Positions 11,916-23,731 are shown, counted from the first letter of the stretch. The stretch: DNA of 64,000 bases from Cheiracanthium punctorium (GCA_038373885.1 JAWZYV010012246.1:1-64000), one strand, 5' to 3'. Translations and numbers: made by a program. The notes: a model not told the origin generated them from the letters alone.

Positions 11916-12516
11916 CCGTATTTTCCCGTATATAACTAACACCTCCTAGCTATACAATGCCTGAGAACAGAAATTTTTACGTCATCCCTAGGTGCACTAA
12001 AATGACGTCATCACACATTTATTTTCATAAAGTAATACATTTCAAAGTTTGTGGTGAATTTACTCCCGCATAAAACATTTTAATGATTTAAGATAGAAAA
12101 CTTAATTTTACGACATATAGGAAATTTTAACTGTCACTAATTATATAATATGATATTGAAATAGATCATAATAAATTAATTTTTATCAGAAAGATATTTT
12201 AATTTTTATCTTACACCTAAGATATTTTCTAAAATTTGTATCATTCACCAAAAATTTTAAATAGTTTTCTTTGTGAAAGTAAAACTGCGATTACGTCATC
12301 TTAGAAGATCTAGCGATGACATAAAAGCTTCTGTTCTCAGGCCTTCTATAGCTAGGAGATGTTGATATAACGCGGTGTTTTTTGACTGATCATTTCCCAT
12401 TAAAAAACTGACTCCCGTTAAATTCGAGTCCCGAATATAGGATTTTTCTAATTATCTTGATGAAAAATTTCGGGTCGAGTTATATTCGAGGTCGCATTCT
12501 ATTCGGGCCAGTACGG
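11916..12516. mobile_element. TA-flanked MITE with long internal inverted repeat
   Basis: The ends are CCGTATTTTCCCG and (reverse complement) CCGTACTGGCCCG, with TA on both sides. Inside, CTCCTAGCTATACAATG...CTGAGAACAGAA (11944-11995) faces its imperfect complement (12309-12358), giving a second, stronger hairpin of about 50-bp arms. TGACGTCAT and ATGACGTAATC-like motifs lie just within these arms. Confidence 0.65.
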
Positions 12517-12518
12517 TA

Positions 12519-13064
12519 ATTAAAGGATTCTTCTCTATGTTTAACAGATTCCAAAAATTCCGAAATGATGAGGAGGTGAAAGCAGCTGTCTTTGTGTGTG
12601 GTTTCATAGAGCTGGAGGAGATTTCTATGTAGCCGCAATCAGGAAGTTGGCTGTCCGTTCGGAGAAATGTTTAGAGTCTCTTGGGAACTATGTGGGAAAG
12701 TGAACTTACATAGTATGCTGTCATAGCCGTGTTGCTTTTGTACAGGTTATTTAATAAATGGCCATAACTTGGAAGTGAAACTTACTTTTGGTCTGCATTC
12801 GTAGTACTCAGTTCAATGTAAAAGCGTTGAACATCTTAAACAAGATAGGGTTTTTAGTTAGACGATGTTTTCAGAGAAAATACTTAGTTTATTCTGAATC
12901 TACTTTATTATTATTGTCATTATTTGCTTTTTAAATATAAGCATGATGATATTCAATGATGTTTTGAAAATTTTTTAATTTCTTGTTCTGGCGATATTTC
13001 ATTAATGGAAATGAGCATCAGTGGATAATGTTCATAATAGTAGTAATTACGAACATGGTAAGAT
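12519..13064. other. Unannotated stretch
   Basis: No coding or repeat structure recognised. Confidence 0.55.
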
Positions 13065-13345
13065 TAATTGTTGTTGTGTTGGAACATGTATTCGGATTTG
13101 TGTGCTTGGTCACGAGGAACCGCTTATAAATCCACGTCTAAGCAAGGACAAACACATGGGGGGAGGGCAAATGCCTTGGGAGAGGACTTTTCTGGGTATT
13201 TAGCGCGTATTCACGTTTCATCTGGAGAAAACCGCCAAAACTCCAGACCGCTAGACTGACTGCCCCGAGAGAAGACAGAACCCTGTTCCTCCACTTGAGC
13301 CATCTACCAATGTCAGTGGGTTTAACCACTGTGCTACACATTAGT
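13065..13345 (-). mobile_element. tRNA-derived SINE, minus strand
   Basis: On the minus strand, TAGCACAGTGGTTAAACCC (A box) is followed by AGGGTTCTGTC (degenerate B box). The body is CGGTTTTCTCCAGATGAAACG, and the tail ends ...ACAAATCCGAATACATG. The body matches one set of SINE copies and the tail matches 13370-13690 and 24712-24990, so two tail types meet here. Confidence 0.65.
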
Positions 13346-13369
13346 GGAAGGATTAATTTTAATTTTGAC

Positions 13370-13690
13370 TTTTACTTGTTGTTGTTGTATTCCCCACTAG
13401 AAATTTTGCTCGGGCTACCACCGGCCACGTAGCCAGCCGGTGATGGGCCGAGCAAAATTGCTAGTAGGGTTCGGACCATTTATTTTCAGACTTGTTCACT
13501 TGGTTCCAAAACTCCGATTATAAATGCTCGTCTAATATAATTGATAACACAATGACAGTTTTTACTAGCAAAGAGGGAGGAAATTTACAGTTCATAGGAC
13601 AAACGCAAACAACTAGTGAATTAATGAGAATCGAACTCTCGACCATACGGTTAGGGGATTAGCGGAGAGTAAGACTGGCTCTTAACCCTT
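13370..13690 (-). mobile_element. SINE copy with hairpin insertion
   Basis: On the minus strand GGTCGAGAGTTCGATTCTC is a good B box. The body (tttactagcaaagaggg... in + orientation) and the tail with TTGTTGTTGTATT match 24712-24990. The tail is interrupted by the 78-bp palindrome at 13392-13469. Confidence 0.65.
13392..13469. repeat. 78-bp near-perfect hairpin inserted in a SINE
   Basis: Two 34-bp arms (CCCCACTAGAAATTTTGCTC... and ...GAGCAAAATTGCTAGTAGGG) with a few mismatches surround a 10-bp loop cacgtagcca. The SINE sequence continues on both sides. The right arm, with the loop inverted, recurs at about 224-269. Confidence 0.75.
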
Positions 13691-16070
13691 TATAAGGCGA
13701 GTTTATGAGCAGAGTCGAAAGTACTTGGGATTTTTCTGGCCCATTTTTTAGTATTAATTCATATATTTTCTCTCTACTATAATATCCCACGTGAAAATTG
13801 GAGAAACAAGTATTAAACAAACATAGAAATTTTGCAGGAGAATACATTAATTATTCACAAAATCAAAGTCGGAAAAATACCTGCTGCTTGTACACGAAAT
13901 TAAACGCAAAAATATATAATTAAAAGCGATGCTTCTTATGCTCAATTTTCGAGTAATCATTCGAACTTTCTTAAAAATTAAGAATGAAAGAAAAGTTCAT
14001 AAGCCAGATATAATTTAGAATCTAGATGTATGGAAAAAATATACATCCAATATAGCTGAACAGAAATCGGAAAATTCACTAATGATAATTGATTTCTGTA
14101 TTTAATAGACCGTAGGTGGTAAGTATTCTTACCACAGCCTTATGAAGGGTTAACCTGTCATCCACCGACAGGCTCTTAACCTCTCATCCACCGGCTCCCC
14201 ATTTTACTTATATGTGTGACTTGCGCTTGATCTCTCCATACAACACATGTTGCTCAGATCTCCTTTAATCAATAAATTTCTGCATTGTAAATCTTCCTTG
14301 GTAAAATTTCATTCTAATTTCAATGTCCTGACATGCCTATCTGAACAAAAAGGCACAAATTCTCTTAAAACAGTAAAATAAAAATAGACTTGAAAATTTT
14401 CAACCGATTTTGAGAAATAACTAGTTTAAAAGCCTTTTTGGTAAATCATATTGCCGTGATTAGTCATTCAAAATATTCTGAGGATGTTCGTCATAATTTT
14501 GGAAATCCTTTAGTGAAAAGAACAGCTTTAAAATGTTCATTTCCTCTTTTAACCAAATTGTCTCTAGCGGACAGGTAACAAATCACTCTTATGTCAGAAG
14601 ATAATCTTGCAGCATTTAAACGAAAACGTTTTTAAAAATAAAATAAAAACCAAGGAGAGAGTAAGTGTCCAATGAAAAATTTTCTCAGATATTCGCTCTA
14701 ACGTTTGCGGCCGTGCACATATTGCGCGTATTTGATGCAAATGGGTTAACGCTAGGACATATTTGGGAACTTCGAGAGAATAAATACGCCTGTGTCTGTG
14801 AGGGGAAAGTTTATATCTGTTATGTTTTTCAAAGATTGTTTTCACACTGGCATGTCATGACGCATCGTATCACAAGTGACTTACAACCTTGTCCCCAAAT
14901 GTCCCACTATTGTTGGAGCTAGAAGGGGGAAACATAATCCAAATTGCTTTTGGAGACATATTTCATTTAGCGTTTAGCACACAATTATGACTTTTTGGGC
15001 GTGGCTGTTTGCATTGAGATTCAAAATGTTGGCCACTCTTCGGGAATAAAAAACAATAAGCATATAAAAAAAGGAACTGCTGCTTGATTCAAAAAAATGT
15101 TCGGTCACGAAGCGACGCCAGTGAGTTCATCGCCTACAGGATACCCGCCATTGGGATGCATTCAGAACACGTCTTTTGTGCGACCACCTAACCCATTTCC
15201 TGTGCTTTGGGTCACGTTGGCCTCCCCTACTGGCTGTAAAAAAGCATTATTTTGTGAAAAAATAAAATGAATAAAATGGCAGAAGAAGGGTTGCCCATTC
15301 AAAATATCTTCCAAAAAGTGTGCACGACAGTGATGCAATGCATTTTCCGTCGCCTTTCGTGTCAGACGAGTGAAAGAACTTTGGTATTCATTCATATGAT
15401 ATCAGAGCTCTGTCGGCTGTTCCCTTGAAATTGTTCACCTAACCGCATCTCATTAGTTACTGTTCGAATCTGATTCTGATGAAACACCCAGTGAATATGT
15501 TTCACTAGTCCATGAAACCCGATACTGCATTCAGTGGACTACAGTGGACAGTCAGTCTATTACAGAAAAGTTCTCTAATGCAGCAGCAAAAATGACATCA
15601 AAGAAATGTTGGGATGGGTTGCTCTAATATTTTATTTATTTCCTCGTATGACGTATCTATACTCATGTACACACTGAAGTCCGTGCATCGAACGTAAAGT
15701 TGCGATGTCCTATGCTATTCTATAAGAAAAACTACTTCATTAATAGCATCAAGACGACGTGTACTGTCGCACACATGTGATGTTTAGAGAGGTGCCAAAA
15801 TGTGAAAAATAAAAAAGTAATAATACGATAAAATCAAAATTTTTATGTAGTATTTTAAATTATTCACTTGGATATGTTAATAACTTTTTTCAAGAAATGA
15901 AATGGTCTCGGGAATTTTCTCTTTACATAAGTACAGCACAACACGCCTACTGAAGTTTGGAAAAGTCAATTAAAAGAATTAGTGTAATAGAAGTCATTCA
16001 AAAAATAACAAGGACAACGGACTAAATGCTTTAGTTTAATATTTATTATTTATTAATCAAAACAATTTTA
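13691..16070. other. Unannotated stretch
   Basis: Short open frames on both strands at 14594-14922 overlap and show no family features. TCATCCACCG is repeated at 14159 and 14184. Nothing else was recognised. Confidence 0.5.
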
Positions 16071-16306
16071 CCAGTAATGGACCATGTACATATAATGAAC
16101 CTCGTATTTTTACAAAATAAAAAAATGTTCAAAAGTCACTCCTGGAATCAAATAAAAGATGTCAAGTAAAGACCAAAAAGAAAAAGAAAAAAACTTTTAC
16201 TTCACTTGTTTCTAGGGGTGATTTATGAGCTTGTTTTTTCTTTTAATTGTAAAATTAAGTGATCGATTAGTCTATTACATTGTACATGGTCCATTTTAGC
16301 GTACCA
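16071..16306. mobile_element. Possible short TIR element
   Basis: AATGGACCATGTACATATAATG near the left and CATTGTACATGGTCCATT near the right (16278-16298) are inverted repeats about 190 bp apart. Target duplications were not resolved. Confidence 0.4.
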
Positions 16307-17045
16307 CTTTATATAAGTTTAAGATTTGGGATTTTAATCTCATTTAACTACATGCCAACTTCAGCTATTAAGTTCCAATAAATTTCAGTTTTAGAACCTC
16401 CATCCATCTTTCTATACCTATTTTCACGTTTTCTATACCCATTTTCATTGTAAAGGTTGCCAAAACTCATTCCTCCACGCACAGTATTTTGCTCGTTTTC
16501 TGGTCCTGGATTTGGGTGAAAAACCTCAACTGGTTATCATACCTTTGTTTTCGATGTTCAGTTTTTCTCGCAATGCCGTCTCGTGTTTCATCTAAAATTA
16601 ATAATAATTTAGACAATTATACACACAACACTCAGCTACTTAGTGATTAGACGCAGGTTATTTGATAACAAAATTGGCTCATTAAGAAACAAGCGATTAT
16701 TAAAATAAATTAAACTAACCACCACCCCATACCTTACTGTTCTTTACACTCGGTGCAGTGTTGGCCCAATTATTAGACTCATTTCAACGAAAATCATGTT
16801 TCTTCGTTTTAATAGTATTTGTCATGAAATTTATTTAAGTTAGGGTTGCTACAAATTTTGGCGGTGTGACTATAAAAGCCGATGGTGGCAATGCGAAGTA
16901 CTAACATTTCAAACTGACGTAACTGGTGACATTTCCACTCATAAATTTACTATAAAAATACTCTTGGAGGAATGAATAGTCTTCTCTCCTCCAAGAAAAA
17001 TACTGTATTGGGTGATAACGTGTTTTATACGTTAATACAGAAATG
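16307..17045. other. Unannotated stretch before hAT element
   Basis: It contains only a local duplication of TTTCTATACCxATTTTCA near 16410-16450. Confidence 0.5.
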
Positions 17046-17053
17046 CTTCTTAA

Positions 17054-19991
17054 CAGGGGCGGATGTGTCCATGGATGTAATGGAAGCATTGCTTCCCTTC
17101 AAAAATTTAAAATAATTTTTACTGCCAATTTTGTTTTAGAAATCAAAAAAATATTTCTTCAACAAACCTAAAGTTGTTTAAACGCGCTTTGCCCAGTAGC
17201 GAAAATTGCGAGGAAGTAGAAAGGCTTGAGAGCAGTAGCACAACGTGATGTGGAAGCAATATGTATCCCATCTTCCACACCAAACAGTTTTTTTAGTTCT
17301 GAAAGAAAGGGGGAAGAGAGAGAGGAGAAAATCGAAGCCCCGTTACACCGTGGAGTCCGGGAGCTCGGAAGCAATCGTCCTACTGCTTCCGAAAGGGGAA
17401 AAAAAGGGGAAATGGGGATGTGTAATCCGGAATTTTCACTCGTTATGCATGCAGGTGGAAAATTTAAAGGGATTCATTTATTCTTTTTTTTTTTTTTTTT
17501 GGACTCTTTCTGGCAGTGATGATATATTTTTTAATGTTATTAACATTGTATTCTCAAACAAGCTGCGCTGTTTTTGAAAGACAAATTCAGTGAGTTGTGT
17601 TTTTGAGACAATGTCATTGCAGTAATTTATTTATTTAGTTATTTATTTAAATACAAACCTGTCAAATTCAACCGATCACCATTGTGTTATTGAAAGGCTG
17701 CTTGAAACACCATTTAGCTCATTCCCTTATAATGATAAACATAAGGTAATAAAAGAAGGAGCACCTAAACCTAATTTAGATTTGCATACCAAAATAAAAA
17801 CTTGCACACGGCACTTCAATACTAATTTATATGACACTATTCCATGGTTGTGCGGCTGTGATAAATTAAACAAACTATTTTGCTGGCCCTGTCTTTTGTT
17901 CTCAAAGGGAAAAAATGCATTTAATAGAGACGGCTACACTGATATAAATAACAGTTACAAATCGGAAAAAAAGGCATAGACTATCAGTTAACCACATTGC
18001 ATGTATGAAAGAAAGTACACTGTTTGGTAAAAATAATAGAATTGAATTTTTTCTAAGCAGTCAGTACAAAAAAGCAGTTGAGGAACACAATGATAAAGTT
18101 CGGAAAAATAGAAAAATTGTCGGTCAGTTAATTACAGCAGTTTGTTTTCTGGGGTCACAAGGATTAGAGTTTCGGGGACATGATGAAACCATAGAATCTT
18201 GTAACAAAGGAAATTATAGTGAGATTTTGATGATGCTGGCTCGTTATGATTCAGATTTGCAGAATCACCTAGAATCGTCAACAGTTTTTCGCGGTACTTC
18301 TCCTGACATCCAAAATGAATTAATACATACCATTTCTGAACTGATTATAAGAAAAATAAAAGAAGAAGTTTCAGAAGCAAAGTTTGTTTCTGTAATTCTT
18401 GATGAGACGTCAGATGTAATGATAAAGTGCCAACTTTCTACGGTTTTTCGCTATGTCACGGTTGACGGTAATATCGAAGAAAGGTTTCTGCGCTTTATAG
18501 ATGTAAGCTCTTATCGTACAGCGAATTCTTTATATAATCATGCTGTAGAAATTTTAAATGAATTCGAATGTGTTTCAAAACTTGTTGCACAGACTTGATG
18601 GTGCTGCTGTTATGGCTTCAGAACATGCATGAGTACAGAAAAAAATTCGCGAAAAATACCCAAACGCTATTTTTGTGCATTGTTATGCACACAGATTAAA
18701 TTTAGTTTTAGCACAATCAGCCAGTTTTATTAAGGTCTTCTTTTCTACTCTCTCTGGCTTTAGAACGTTCTTGTCAAAATCTACGAAAACCCTCGACACC
18801 CTCCTAAGGAAAAGATTTCCTTCAATAGCACCAACTCGATAGCAGTATCATAGCCGCCTCGTTGAATCTGTCTATGAAAACAGAGAAGGAATTGATAACT
18901 TATTCTTTTCGATAATTGAAAATCCAGAAAAATGGAATACGGAAACAATTTCTTCTGCCCGCGGACTTCTCTCGATTTTAAGGGATTTTGATTTCATTTT
19001 CATGCTGAAAATATTTTCTCCAATTTTCCCACATTCAGATGCTCTGTTCAAAATTTTACAAACAAAGAGGTGTGACATCGCTTTCTGCAATTCGCAAATA
19101 GAAGTTTTTAAGCGCTCCATGCAGAAATTGCGGGAAGAATTTGACAGATTTTGGAATGAAACTGAAAATTTTCTATTTTCAAATGATGAGGCTCGCCCAA
19201 AAAGGATTCGAATTGACTCTATAAGTGGGGAAGAAAGAAAAGCCTCTTATAAACGGCTTTTTTATGAGATTATTGATGTTGTGTGCTAGAATATTTCTCT
19301 GAGGTTTTCAGACAATAATAAGCTTCTTTTTTTGAGTCTCCTTGATGGCAAATTTTTTCCGACATATAAAGTCTCATTCCCTGAAAAAGCTTTCTTGAAT
19401 TTAAAAGAAAATTATGGGGCTTTTTTTGATTTTGTTGCTCTGAAGAGTGAACTTATAGTTATATTTTCAGATGCAGATATGATAAAAGAAAGTGTGTACG
19501 ATTTATACCAATTTATGTATGTTACTCAACTTTCAAAAGTTTTTCCTGACGTTTTCAAATTGTGCGAGCTGGTTTTAACTATACCAGTGACGAGTGCAGC
19601 AGATAAACGCTCATTTTCGGCTTTGAAACGATTAAAAAATTATTTGAGAAATTCAGTAAAGCAGGACAGGCTGTCATCTCTAGCACTGATGAACATCGAA
19701 AAGACATTTTTGAAAACATTTCAGTCTAAACCCATTTTCTTAGATGAAGTTATAGATATATTTAGTAAGAAAAACAGAAGAATCAAGCTCAGTTATAAAT
19801 GATAACTTTTATCTGTTTATTACACCCTTATTACCTTACTTATTACATATCTGTAAAATTAAGTCTTCTTTGAGTAATTGTGTGTAATTTTTTTTATATT
19901 AGTGTGCGTATGTATATAAAACTGCAAATATATTTCTTCTAATGAATTTATAAAGTTGCTTCCCTACTTTAAAAGCTGCGCTACGCCACTG
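17054..19991 (+). mobile_element. hAT transposon, full length, perfect 8-bp TSD
   Basis: The element begins CAGGGGCGGATG and ends ...CGCTACGCCACTG, whose reverse complement starts CAGTGGCGTAGCG. It is flanked on both sides by CTTCTTAA (17046-17053 and 19992-19999). Short imperfect TIRs starting CAG and an 8-bp duplication are hAT hallmarks. It encodes one degraded transposase. Length is 2938 bp. Confidence 0.92.
17680..19802 (+). pseudogene. hAT transposase (ZMYM1/DUF4371-like), broken
   Basis: Reading through several frameshifts and stops, the order of parts is that of TTF-zinc-finger/DUF4371 hAT transposases. First comes a TTF-type zinc-finger region with the cysteines of CGC...FCWPCLLF (about 17680-17960). 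A DUF4371 core follows at 18005-18598, including LDETSD at about residue 130 of that segment. Then GAAVMA and HCYAHRLNLVL appear (18600-18720), and finally the C-terminal hAT dimerisation segment at 19332-19802 (LTIPVTSAADKRSFSALKRLK). Breaks occur near 17965 (frame change), 18597, 18629, 18841 and 19287. Such proteins cut and paste their own element in the nucleus; this copy cannot be translated whole. Confidence 0.9.
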
Positions 19992-19999
19992 CTTCTTAA

Positions 20000-20586
20000 T
20001 TACAGCTGCTGCGGGGTTACTGTACCAAAGTTAGCAACCTGGTGCTTTATAGTACGATTGCGTCATTAAATACCCATTCTTGGTTACAATAATAACAATG
20101 GTACAAAACAGGAAATGGCTAAATTGTGCTTTATCCCACTGCATGGCTATTTTTTTCTTTTTATGTGCGATAAACGTGCCAAGTATTCTAAATTCGATAT
20201 TTTAAAGCTGTGAAAAGATCCGAATTTTGGAATCCCAGGATCTTGCATTTTCGAGTGCGCATTGTTGTTTTGTAATCCGGTTACTGCGTGCCATACGTAA
20301 TCAATAACAAATATGCTTGCTTCATTTGACGTCAAAGAACAGTTAACTTGGAATTTTGCGCATGTGTTATTGTTATTACGCTAATGGTTACATCTAGTTG
20401 TTGACATTCGTAGCGTAGAAATATCGTCGATTTTGGTATCGCGTACGCTAGTGTTTTGTATAAGTAGATAGTTGCATTATTACTTACTTTTCAGAATATC
20501 ATCATTTCTTAAATATGTATTTTGAAAATAATAACACCTACATGTTAGCGCACGAATTGTATTGCAGTCGAATCGACCTTTGTATA
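20000..20586. other. Unannotated stretch after hAT element
   Basis: No feature recognised; it ends at the Tc1-type terminus. Confidence 0.5.
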
Positions 20587-20989
20587 TAGTGTCTCACAAA
20601 AGTAATAGGACGCCAGTATCATTTTCAAAAAGGTAACAAGTTTAAAAATGTATAATATTTTTTTCTTATTTATTTAATGGTGAAAATGATTTATTATACA
20701 TCTAATTAAAATTTTGCATAAAAAATTTGAAAATATGAAGTAACTGAAGTATAAAATAAAAGCAAATTTAATTATATAAGGAAATAAAAATTATTCAAAA
20801 GGTATTTGCACACTAAATAGATTCATATTAATATTTTTTAAACAATTGAAATAAAACTCTAATACTTTATTGGATTGCTTTGGGCTTTTAAAACTTTATT
20901 TAATCTTTTTGGCATAGATTGAATTAATTATTTTTTTTTTTAATTCTGATCCTATTTTGTCTTACTCATTTTTGTAATATTATTTTCTT

Positions 20990-21200
20990 CTTTTACTTTA
21001 AAGAAATAGCATGCTTTCCAATTTTTGGCTCTATTTATTCCCAAATGTGCTCCACTGGGTTAAGATCGGGAGATTGAGGCGAACATTCAATTGATTTGGG
21101 AACAATTATAAAGCAGTCAGATTCGTGCATTCAAAGCAGTATGCTTCAGGTCACTGTCTTGATAGAATTTATAATCACTTCTAAGACCGACCTTTATCCT
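20990..21200 (-). pseudogene. Tc1-like transposase fragment
   Basis: On the minus strand the segment around 21020-21075 reads PQSPDLNPVEHIWE, the third-catalytic-acid region of Tc1 transposases. Upstream (minus strand, 21110-21200) the sequence is homologous to the plus-strand copy at 21735-21830. Both are strongly decayed. Confidence 0.72.
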
Positions 21201-21569
21201 TCAAGCTTGAGCTTGAAGATTTCAAACTCTTTTCCAAAATGTCAATATATTTACGTATATAATCCATGATATCATCTATAAATCCAATCTACTGTAGTTG
21301 TTGACATGCACTCTCAAACCAAAACTCCCAAACATCCAATTATGATTACGGGTATCGTGACCGAGTGGCAAGAAAGAAATTCTGCGTTAAGTAGAAAAAA
21401 AAAAAGAAAGAAAGAAAAAAGAAAAAGAAAGAAGAAAAGGAAGGAAAGAAAACTTCACCTTTTATTTGCAAAAGAGATGAAAAACTTTAATTTGATTTTT
21501 AGAACAAGATAATATTTGTATACCAAAGTAAATTTTAAAATAATGATTTGAAGAAAAACAAGAGAATTT

Positions 21570-21950
21570 TGACAGCAGAACTTAATTCCAACAGTTAAGC
21601 ATGAGGGTGGGAAGTAAAGGTTTGAGGTTGCATGCCACCACCTAGATTAAGAAATATTGAATTTATAGTTTATATAATAGATCAATATTTATATAGACAT
21701 TTTGTAAAGAATTTGTGATCTTCAGCAATAAAGCTTGGTCGTAAGAATGGTTACAAATTCTACTATCAAGACAATGACTTGAAGAGCATATTGCTTTGAA
21801 TGTACACTTCTGGCTGCTTTATAATTGCCCCCCCCCCCAAAACAATTATATGTCCAACTCAGTTTAAAGATCTTAACCCAGTAAAGCACATTTGTAGAGC
21901 ATAAGAGCCAAGAATTCAAAAATATGTTATTCCTTCAAAGTAACAGTAGA
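21570..21950 (+). pseudogene. Tc1-like transposase fragment, inverted partner
   Basis: The frame reads PTVKHEGGK near 21590, NGYKFYYQDND near 21745, and FKDLNPVKHIC near 21860. These are the block before and around the last two catalytic acids of a Tc1 transposase; the equivalent glutamate is replaced by lysine. A C-tract (21828-21838) and stops interrupt it. Confidence 0.7.
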
Positions 21951-22129
21951 AAATAATGAAATAAAATGAGTGGGACAAAATAAAATCAGAATTCATAAAA
22001 AATAAAAAATAAATTCAATCTATGTCAAAAAGATTAAATTAATTTTTAAATGCTCAAAGCAAACCAACAAAGTATTGGTTAAAGTAATTAAAAAACTTTG
22101 TAAAAAACACACATAAGAAGTAAAAGGAA

Positions 22130-22187
22130 AAAGGATACGCGTTTCGTTCAAAAATTGTTTTGAACTTCATCAGTCCAAGCCCTTCGA
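22130..22187 (-). ncRNA. Hammerhead ribozyme motif in Penelope-like 3' region
   Basis: On the minus strand the order is GGA, the core CTGATGA, a hairpin (GTTCAAA...TTTGAAC), then GAAAC GC GTA and TCC. This is the type I hammerhead arrangement. The CUGANGA box and the GAAA box are separated by stem II. Stem III is very short (AC/GU) and stem I is closed by GGA/UCC with AAGG/CCTT further out. Hammerheads with minimal stem III are established components of Penelope-like elements. Self-cleavage is inferred, with the expected site after GTA. Confidence 0.75.
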
Positions 22188-22633
22188 CGTAAAGAACACA
22201 GGGAACTGAAAAGTGAAAAAAAAACAAGCAAGATGTTGCCACAAGGGGCAAAGAAAAGTCGAACAAAACCACGGAGAGGGGAGAAAAAAATTAAAAAGGG
22301 GGATAGAAAGGAAAGGAAAGAAGAACAAAAAATACAGAAATAAAAAAGGAATAAAGAAAAAAATAAAAAAGGGAACACACAAGTACAAACACACACACAA
22401 AAAAGAGAAAACAGAACAAACAAACAAAAAACAAACAGCACACGTATTTTTTTTTTTTTTTTTTTTTTTTTTAAATAAAAACCACGAACAGGACAGCACA
22501 ATAAATATATATAATATTTTATTTTTTTTTTAAATAAAAACGAAAAAGAAAGACAGTAACACACGTACATACACATTAAAGAAACAGGGGGGAAAAAAAA
22601 GGGGGGGGGTAGACGAAGAAAGTGAAAAGAACC

Positions 22634-23731
22634 TTACAACAGCAACTTCCAAGCAGAATGAACGAACGGAACGGAAGAACCATCGTTCACAAGACGATCT
22701 AAGTGCTGGGTAATGGAAAAACCTTCCAAAAAATCCAGATGGGACAAAGACTGAGGAGTGCACAAAATCTTAGCCTTAGAAAACTGAAATCGATGATTGG
22801 AATTCCAACAATGTGAGGCAATAGAAGATTTGGAAAGTTCGTGCTTAGAGACATATCTCTCATGCTCTTTGAGCCTAAATTTGAGAGCTCTTCTGGTCTG
22901 ACCAATATAGCCCAAATCACAAGATTCACAAGGAATATAATAAACACCCCAACGGTTCTCAGTAGGAATAGGATCTTTAAGGGAAGAAAATTTAAGTTTA
23001 TTAACAGGTTTAAAAATGACTTTGAAACCGAAATTTTTGAGAAGTTTAGAAATTTTGTAGCATAAAGGTGAAAAGAAAGGTAGTACAATTAATTCGTTGT
23101 GAAAATTAATAGTATTAGTAGAAGTATTAGGCTTATTAAATTTAGAAACAGCTTTATCAATAATAGAGGGGCTAAAACCACGAGAAACAGCTAAGGATTT
23201 TAAGTAACTAATTTCATTATTAAGAGAAGAAGAATCAGAGCAAATTTTGATAGCACGAAACACATAAGTGTAAAAAGCAGAAAGTTTTTGCTGGTAAGGA
23301 TGATTAGATAGGGCATGAGGAGGTAAAGATATAGAAAAGGGCTTGCGGAAAACAGAAGTAGAGAAACCGTCAGGATTCCTAGAAACAAGAACATCCAAAA
23401 AAGGTAAAGAATTGTTGCACTCCTCTTCTAGAGTAAATTGGATACACGGATCAACAGAATTAACGATCAAAAGTAAATTAGAAATATCACAATTGGAATC
23501 CACTAGAACGAAAGTATCGTCAACATATCTGACCCAGCACGGAAAATTAAAGACCTTGAAGAGTTTCTCTTCAAAATAATGCATATAAATATCACATAAG
23601 AGAGGTGAGAGAGAATTACCCATAGCAAGACCCTCGGTTTGTTTATAGAAAGAGCCATTAAAAATGAAAGCAGTTTGTTTAATACAAACGCTTACTAAAG
23701 CTATAAACTCTTTAATCTCAATTGGTTATTG
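22634..23731 (-). CDS. Penelope-like RT / GIY-YIG endonuclease, N-terminally truncated
   Basis: The frame is open from about 23731 down to the stop near 22634, about 360 codons. Early in the frame are the reverse transcriptase turns GNSLSPLL and, some 25 residues later, the catalytic YVDD. The middle contains the helical thumb region. Near residue 245 is the endonuclease signature GVYYIPC...CDLGYIGQT with a cysteine pair between the GIY and YIG halves, followed by an R...KEH helix. This RT-then-GIY-YIG order defines Penelope-like elements of the endonuclease-bearing type. A methionine occurs at 23623, but similarity continues upstream (FIFNGSFYKQTEGLA), so it is internal. No internal stops are seen, suggesting a fairly recent insertion. 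Confidence 0.88.

Larger units (their letters stand above)
22080..23731 (-). mobile_element. Penelope-like retroelement, 5'-truncated
   Basis: On the minus strand this contains the 3' part of a Penelope-like element. An open reading frame with reverse transcriptase and GIY-YIG endonuclease is followed by a long purine/pyrimidine-asymmetric 3' region (about 22200-22630). After that come a hammerhead ribozyme motif (about 22130-22187) and a short tail. The 5' end stops around 23731 inside the reverse transcriptase, so finger-domain motifs are missing. It sits within Tc1-type sequence bounded by ends at about 20587 and 23794. Related 3' termini occur at 44478-44660 and 62150-62580. Confidence 0.85.

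Noticed and set aside
14594..14922. Overlapping ~85-codon frames on both strands
   Set aside because: They have no domain, signal or codon pattern that favours either strand.
17226..17577. Two overlapping frames of ~100 codons
   Set aside because: They lie in the untranslated 5' part of the hAT element, are lysine-rich and end in a poly-T run; no transposase motif.
22148..22576. 142-codon and overlapping open frames on both strands
   Set aside because: They are low-complexity translations (K-, F- and C-rich) of the purine/pyrimidine-biased Penelope 3' region.
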